Of a stretch of 64,000 nucleotides of DNA, positions 57,855 through 64,000 are shown piece by piece. Source of the stretch: Prillingera fragicola (Eukaryota > Basidiomycota > Tremellomycetes > Trichosporonales > Trichosporonaceae); assembly GCA_002335605.1 (NCBI GenBank), contig BEDY01000001.1:1116001-1180000 (forward strand), written 5' to 3'. A model generated the notes under the pieces. That model saw only the letters and a list, made by a program, of their open reading frames with translations. It had not been told where the DNA came from and ran no database searches. Made by a program: the position numbers and the translations under genes. How positions within the stretch are numbered: position 1 is the stretch's first letter; the number at the start of each line of letters is the position of its first letter.

Positions 57855-58678
57855 ATCTCTTTGACTTGTCTGCACAGCACACACACATGTTTTACCCGCG
57901 CGAACCGCGTTGGGGCTCAGATCGCGTTGGCGCCCCAAGGTTGCTGCTGCCAGGAATAGGATCTGGCTAGAGTACCAGTTCAAGATGTGCCATAAACCCG
58001 TGGACAAGTGGACGGTGACCGTCGGCTTAGGAAAATGGTCTTTTGGCCCTGGCACGGGGTGTACTTTGTGGCACTGTCCTGAGCATAATGACCAGCTACC
58101 CTGAGTAATTGCCCACAACACCCAAGCATTGTAAATTCCTGACACATGGGAAGCTGTTGGCCAGGCCCCAGATGAAGCATTTATGGTTAAATATTTGACC
58201 CCGGTGTGGGCACAGGAGCAGAGGATTGCTGAGTGCGTACCATGCACCACAAAGCCAATGGCACCCGGGCTGCTGCCAGACAGCTGTGTAGCAAAGGAAC
58301 GTCAGGGAGCAGTCACCGTCGGTGAGCCCTGGATTCCTCTGGCACCGTGCCACAACCCAACCACCCAGCTCCATCCACACCCTCTGGTCTTTCAGCTCTG
58401 GTCCCGGCACCAGCACGAGTCTTCTTCTCTTGCATCTTGCAACTCACAGCAACCCTCATAAAAGTCACAGGTTCTCCACGTTTAGACATTCCACCCGCTT
58501 CGACACGCTCGTACTGCCAGTTGAGCTTCTTCCCACCGCTATAAATTGCCGGCCGCGTGTAAACTGTGCCATTTGGGCGCCCCCTCCACCAGTTTGTATC
58601 GCTGCTTGATCCACTACAACCAAAGCTTGCTCCGACGCTTCACAACTCGTCACAGTGATTATATTCCGCCAGTGAGCG
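57855..58678. other. Promoter region of the GATA factor gene
   Basis: 0.8 kb without a supported gene. A TATAAA at 58540-58545 is 139 bp before the GATA-factor ATG, followed by C/T-rich leader. Confidence 0.5.
58540..58545 (+). promoter_or_regulatory. TATA box of the GATA factor gene
   Basis: TATAAA 139 bp before the start codon of the GATA factor; spacing is acceptable if the 5' leader is about 100 nt. Confidence 0.4.
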
Positions 58679-60003
58679 ATGACCCAGGCCCGCATATCGC
58701 AGCCTACGCTTCCACCACTTGCCTCTGCACTACCAAGCTCGCCTCGCTCTGCAAATAACGGCGGTGGTCAACTTCCACCAGCCTGGACTCTGACCTCCAC
58801 TCTGTCGCCCCCGTTCAATCCCTACGAGCCTGCGCGAGCGTCGGCGCCGTCTTCATCCTACTATCCTCAACTTCCACGGCCTCCAGGATCATACGGACAG
58901 TCTGACGATTCTTCCAACTGGAATTCACTGTCGTATTCGTCGGCGTCGTCCAACGACAACCGTTACAGCCCAAAGGGCTTGTCAACATCTGCGCCCTCGT
59001 CTTCGCAGCGCCCTTTCGGTGGACCAGCAACAGCAGCGGCCAGTTCTTCGCTCACAGAGCCGTGGACTCCCAAACCACGCGTGTGGAACGAGCAGCCTCT
59101 GTTTGACGAAGTCCAAAGTCGCACATCGTCTCGCCAGAGCTCGCGTGCACCCCCGTCGCCTCAATCCAGCAAGATGCAGTCTTATCAAGGGCAGTACATG
59201 TCGATGCCGTCGCAGACCTCGTCTGTTTCTCAACAGAACTCGTACAACCTTCCGCAGCACAACTATGGCGGCATGGAAAACTCGTTTCCTGACTTCATGA
59301 CCTCCAACCCGTATGCACCGGCACAGACCCAGTATGGCGGACAGTTACCCGAACTGTCAGCCGAGTCATCAATGTTCCGCTCGGGAACAGCTGGCAGTGG
59401 TAGCGCAGACCGTGCTCATGTTGGTCCAGCCGAATACGCACAGGTACGTCTGTAACGGGGCCGTGCCACGCCCTGTGCATGTCGATCCCCGTGTCGATCT
59501 GCATTGCTGACCAGTGTAGGCACTTGAGGCATACCGTCACATCCGCGCTGCTCTCCCCCATGTTCGCGCGCTCGAGCATCCCGGACCTCCCGCTAGCGGC
59601 CAGCCATATCGTTCCATTATCGACTCTGCCCAGACCGCTCTCGGCGTTCTTTCTGGTTGTCCACCTGTGCGGCAGGCTCAGGCGCCTGGTCCCAGTAGCA
59701 ACACGAGTCGCGGTCCGTCGAATGGTCGCCAGCCCGGTGGGCCCGACACCAAACGGCCGCGTGTGTCTAATGGCGAGAAGGGCGACAAGCCGGCGACCTA
59801 TTGTCGAGGCTGTGGTGCGACCGAGACGCCAGAGTGGCGGCGTGGTCCGCTTGGCCCTCGTACGCTGTGCAACGCTTGCGTGAGTGATAACTTTCTGGGA
59901 TCTCGCTGACATCTTTCAGGGCTTGGTGCACATGAAGATGATGCGTAAAAAGAAAAAGGCAGAGGAGAAGGCCGCACAGGCTGCTGCAGCTAGTCAGGGA
60001 TAA
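58679..60003 (+). CDS. GATA-type zinc-finger transcription factor
   Basis: Exons 58679-59443, 59520-59879 and 59920-60003 give 402 residues. A long Ser/Pro/Gln-rich region precedes one GATA finger at about residues 350-375, [18 protein letters not shown] followed by CNAC. Its cysteine spacing is CX2CX18CX2C, the 18-residue loop. The last intron splits the finger between NAC and GLVHMK. A basic tail (MMRKKKK) follows. An 18-residue loop is found in white-collar-2 and in some basidiomycete regulators such as Gat201/Gat204-like proteins; no PAS domain is visible, so the latter group is more likely. Target genes cannot be read from the sequence. Confidence 0.9.
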
Positions 60004-62135
60004 CGCCTGTGCGCTGCACCCTCGCTATAATATGCTCCGTTAAGGCCCATTGCCATGATCTCCCATCAGGTTGTACACATGTCTGTCTCATACTCATTCA
60101 CATCGATGTAACGTCTGTGCCATATAGGCGATCAGTGAGGACGTAAACATCAAACAGTCAACCCTGCACAGATCTCACAGATTCAAAGGCTGTTTGTTGA
60201 GATCTCGCATACCACGACCATGGGCACTCGAGCATTACTCGTCCTTGGGCTGCAAAGCGGTGTCAACGCGCTTCATGGCTCCCTCCTCGCCTCCTCCAGC
60301 CTGCAAGCTGGATTTGTCAGCGCACACAAGCAGTTGCGCGTTCCTCTCGCGCCCGAGGTATCAGTCAGCGGCGCCTAGCATGGCGGACACACGCACGGTA
60401 CAGTGCTCGGTCCAAGGGCTCGTGGGCAAGCAAAGACGTGTTCCGAACGTGTTCCGCATTCCAGCACCTTTTTCCTGAGCATGGGTCCGAAATATTCGAA
60501 AGAGTGGCTCGGCGCACAGCTTTGTAAGGATGAACAGCAGAAGCCGGTGGATAGGGACGCGACCTGATGAGTGGCTCGGCCGTATGTGCCGCATGCTGGA
60601 CTAAGACCAGCTTTGCCACCACATGGCGAAGCACTTACCAGCTCATTGCCCCGTCGGTGTTCAGTGGGAAGCCGAAGAAGGGGCACGGTATGCGGCGGAC
60701 CTTGCTCCGTTTTCTACCATTCCAAGTCATGCGGCGGGGTTATCAGTGGGGTCAGAGCAGACGGCGGACCTGGTAGATTACTCCACCACTGCTGCCACAT
60801 TTCCGCCGATAGCTTGGGGGACCGGTCGTTAGCCTTCCCGGTAGCGCCACCGCGGTGCAGTGGTGGCCAAACTGAGTCTGACGCGTCCTCGGATTCCCTG
60901 GCCCCGTGGCCTATTCAGTGCCACAGCCGGTGTCCTTCACGGAGTAGTCCGGTGTGGCCAGAGCCGTGCCGGCGTGGAGCTCGCCCACGACTTCGCTTGC
61001 TCCTGTCAAACAGTTGACAGAAGTGAACGCGTATTTGGAATACCGGCTGATCCATGGTGGAGCTCGTAGGAAGCCATGTCAGCGAACATGTCAAAATAAG
61101 TGAGTAACACACGCCACACAGGGCATCCAAAGATGACTTCTAGGCACTGCTCCTGCCTGAGTGTCAATGAGTATTCAGATGTCGCATGTAGACCTGTGCA
61201 CAGCTTCTCCACGCATGCACTGCGAGGCCACACCTCATGAACCCGTGCCGTCGCCATCGAGAACCGATGCGGTGGAGACTACTCCACTGTACGCCACGGC
61301 TCCAGACCTGGCCAAGAATAGGAATGCACGTCCAACCGAACCACAGAACAGTCAACAACTTCATGTGCCTGAGCGTCATTGTTGCTACAGGCTAGGTCTG
61401 GGGATGGGTGACGATACAGTAGTAGTGCTGCGCAGCTCCGTTCCTGTGTGCATGCATGGCAAGCGGATTTGTTGCCGAGAGAGCAACAAGTCTCTGGGCA
61501 TCTTGGCGACTCTCGAGGTCAGCGCTGGGTGTGTTGTTGCCACCCATACTGGAGCAACAAACCCTGCATGTGTAACAAGCTCAGGCTACTGCGCAAGCAA
61601 AGAAGACCCATGAGATTGCTCGTTGCCATTGCGCTTGTGTGATCTGGCATGACGCATGTGGCACACGGATCAAAGACGCCTCGTCGGCCCCATGAACGCC
61701 CCTCCCCCAAAGTTGCTCGAGAACGCCAATCCCCCGGACACAACCGCGCAGCCAAACGACATAAGTGTCCGACAGAGGACAGAGAACAGTGGACAGACAG
61801 AGGTACAGCACGCTCGACTCGCTCGACTCGCTCTCGACGAAAAGAGTCTCGAGACCCTCGACAAAGGAATTTTGGGCATAATTCTCACTTCATATCATCT
61901 CGCGCTATCCGCGCATTAAAGAATATTGAACATTGACGATTTGTCCGAAAGATCTTGAAGTGTAGGCAACGGGGCTAGCTACTGTTCGTACGCTACCGTT
62001 GCCGCAGCTCTGATGGGACGTTAGTGACTCTCTTTGCGTGGGAGGCAAATCATCCCAGGCAAGGCATCGTCTTTCGCACTCCAAGGCCAATGCCGGAGCG
62101 AGCGCGAAGACCAGCCTTACGCCGAGCTATTAAAC
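60004..62135. other. Intergenic region, 2.1 kb
   Basis: Between the converging GATA and PMP3 genes. A coding-looking terminal exon on the minus strand (60235-60307, ending ALQPKDE) is discussed in findings. A CGCTCGACT triplicate lies at 61810-61832. No gene was annotated with confidence. Confidence 0.45.
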
Positions 62136-62525
62136 TTACCAATACTTGAGAATAATGTAGAGAGCGTGAATGATTCTGCGTACGTCAGTGGCTGCAGAGA
62201 GAAAGAGACCATCAAACACTCACCCAGGAATGTAACCAAGACACGTGAGCAGGATGTTAATGAGGAGGTCGGCACCGCATCCGCGCTCAAGGAACACGCC
62301 AATGGGCTATTGGGTCAGCATTACAGACGTGCAGCGCGCTCGAGAGACAGCGTACCGGGAGGATGATCGCTTGTTGAAGTCAGCAAAAGTTCAGCGTGGG
62401 AAGCAGCCTGCTCACCAAGGATGATCTTGAAAATGTCGGCGCAAGCTGGACCAGTTAGTTACATGTTAGAAGCCACAGCAGCCGAGGTTAAAGAGGCTCG
62501 GCAAGGTCTACTGACTGAAAGCCAT
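62136..62525 (-). CDS. PMP3: Plasma membrane proteolipid PMP3
   Basis: Small hydrophobic two-span protein that affects plasma-membrane potential and salt tolerance. Five tiny exons (62516-62525, 62416-62445, 62356-62369, 62224-62306, 62136-62175) give 58 residues beginning MAFTCADIFKIILA. The family signature follows: LPPIGVFLERGCGADLL, then LGYIPGIIHALYIILK. The N-terminus MAFT..DI.KIILA matches fungal Pmp3 closely. The first exon is 10 nt and the third only 14 nt. The gene is missed by simple open-frame searches because no exon exceeds 83 nt. The final TATTGGTAAG could also act as a donor, which would extend the tail. Confidence 0.93.
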
Positions 62526-63067
62526 TGTGGATGGTTGTGTTGTGTGAGATGGGTGGTGGCAACGACAATCAGTGACTTGGAATATAAAGAGAGACGCACT
62601 TTGGTGGCAGTCTGGCCCGCAGAGGTTGGACCCTGACGCGCGGAAAGGCCAGTGCACGGTGACGTCACTATGCGTTCGTACGGTGGAGCACCAATGGCAC
62701 TGCATGAGGAATGCCCTTCGCGCCCGGATCCTGAGTGACGTTTTTTTGCTTGAAGGCACAGGGACGAAACAAACAGCAACCCTGGTAACGCTGCGTGGCG
62801 AGCACGTGCATTCTCTATTAGGCGGGAAAGCTAGTGTTGCTTCGAATGAGCACGCCTATTAGGCAACTGTGGCACCCAGCATAGCTTTGCAGGGAGGCAC
62901 AAATAAAATCGCGAAGGTGTCTCCACAGTTGACGCGACTTGCTCGGTGGAGGAAGTTCACAACATTACCAGCGTCGTCCACGACTCGGATAACAACACTC
63001 GTAGTCATGGCGCAAAAGCAAGGGGAGCGGGCGAATCAGTGAGAACTATTCAAGTCGTCTGAATAGA
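62526..63067. other. Divergent promoter region PMP3 / MSH3
   Basis: 542 bp between divergent start codons. A GTGACGTCAC-like palindrome lies near 62659 (CRE/ATF type) and could serve PMP3. No gene. Confidence 0.5.
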
Positions 63068-64000
63068 ATGCTAACGGCCAGATCATCTCTCCATGCCTTC
63101 TTCCGGCCGCAGACCCAGTCCTCCCCGTCAACCAGCGGACGTAGTGCCGAGGAAGCGGTGGACCTCACGGGTTCACCCCCTCCAAAGAAGGCTCGGTTAG
63201 ACAATGCAGCTTCAAGCTCCCATAAATTCGTCAAGCTGAAAGCTGGTGCGACTTCATCTGGCTTCTTCAGCAAACCGAACGAGGTCCGGTCCTCGTCGCC
63301 TTCATCGACAGTAGTGAAGCGGAAGCGCCAAGCGGCAGAGTCGTCCACGCCAACGGTAGCACTTGATTCCTTCCGCCTTCAAAGATCGACACGAGTAGTA
63401 GAAGCGTCTTCTGGCTCGGCGTTTGGTGCATACACTCTGTCGACTGCCGGAGAATCGTCGACCCGTTCAACCCGAACAGCTGAGGAGGAGGCTCGCCATG
63501 AGCGATGGCAGCGCCTGACTCAAGGCGCAGGCATCATGCCCCGACGTCGGTCTCTTGCTCTGGATGAAGCAGCTGCAGCCGAAGCTCGGCGTGCGTCAGG
63601 CCTTGACACACCTGACGATGGAGCGGCAGGTGAAGATGGCGATACTCTTTCAGGCGAAGAAGTGGCAAGCGCATTGCGATCAAAATATGCTGCCAAAGCG
63701 CCGGCCAAACGTGGCAAGAAGAAGAAGGAGGAAGAGATCGGACCTAGTGGCAAGACGTACACGCCTATGGAGAAACAGTTTATGGAGATCAAGGCCAAGT
63801 GGCCAGATGTCCTGTTGCTCATGGAGGGTGAGTTACAGTGCCATTCAGCGCTGACGCTCCCAGTCGGGTACAAGTACAAGTAAGCTTTATAAGATTTCTG
63901 GGCTGACCACTAGATTTCACGGAGATGACGCAAAGGTATGCTATTACTCAAGCTCCTGCTGACAGAATACAGAATGCGTCGAAGGAACTCGGGATTGCCG
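63068..64000 (+). CDS. MSH3: DNA mismatch repair protein Msh3, 5' part
   Basis: MutS homologue that pairs with Msh2 (MutS-beta) to recognise insertion/deletion loops. Runs off the right edge. Exons so far are 63068-63827, 63864-63879 (16 nt), 63914-63935 (22 nt) and 63973 onward; introns are 36, 34 and 37 nt. The N-terminus has RSSLHAFFRP, resembling a PCNA-interacting box, then a disordered Ser/Arg region. The MutS domain I starts with TPMEKQFMEIKAKWPDVLLLMEVGYKYKF, then HGDDAKNASKELGIA. The VGYKYKFHGDDA block with ASKELGI is the Msh3 mismatch-binding entry, so MSH3 rather than MSH6 is favoured. Most of the protein lies outside. Confidence 0.9.

Overview
The window is nuclear DNA of a filamentous or yeast-like fungus, most likely a basidiomycete of the Tremellomycetes (Trichosporonales or Cryptococcus-like lineage). 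The evidence is: genes are split by many very short GT-AG introns (mostly 33-60 nt, with CTRAC-type branch points just before the acceptor); coding sequence is moderately GC rich; and fungal-specific families are present (palC, Ecl1, Uds1 septation protein, PMP3, GH32 invertase, fungal Iml1). No bacterial, viral, CRISPR or transposon signature was recognised. The genus assignment is inference.

Layout, left to right. 1-9 kb: the 3' end of a myosin-II-like coiled-coil gene; a small mitochondrial protein with five LEA-like 11-residue repeats (minus); the mitochondrial nuclease NUC1/EndoG; the pH-signalling protein palC; then about 2.6 kb of mostly non-coding DNA that contains a small spliced gene for a 53-residue cysteine-rich protein. 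9-19 kb: NOP56 (minus), tRNase Z, linker histone H1 (minus, with an unusually long first intron), and a zinc-knuckle/SR-like protein. 18-28 kb: biotin-protein ligase (minus), a HemK-type release-factor methyltransferase (minus), and IML1 (GATOR1/SEACIT). 28-42 kb: TSR3, the CAF-1 large subunit (minus), a WDR26/GID7 homologue, NOP12, and a long Uds1-domain coiled-coil protein. 43-51 kb: a secreted GH32 beta-fructosidase with nine N-terminal repeats, followed by a 4.3 kb stretch with no supported gene. 51-64 kb: an Ecl1-type zinc protein, SNX4/ATG24 (minus, one 542-nt intron), a possible small membrane protein, a GATA factor, PMP3 (minus, reconstructed from five tiny exons), and the 5' part of MSH3.

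The genes are not an operon or a cluster. They are housekeeping genes in a typical compact fungal arrangement with close divergent and convergent pairs. Themes that recur are ribosome biogenesis (NOP56, TSR3, NOP12), chromatin and DNA maintenance (H1, CAF-1, MSH3), mitochondria (NUC1, HemK-type enzyme, LEA-like protein), and nutrient/pH sensing and degradation (IML1, WDR26, SNX4, palC). Exon joins were worked out by hand from splice signals and reading-frame continuity. The strongest leads for new biology are the repeat-GH32 fusion, the 11-mer-repeat mitochondrial protein, and the cysteine-rich microprotein.
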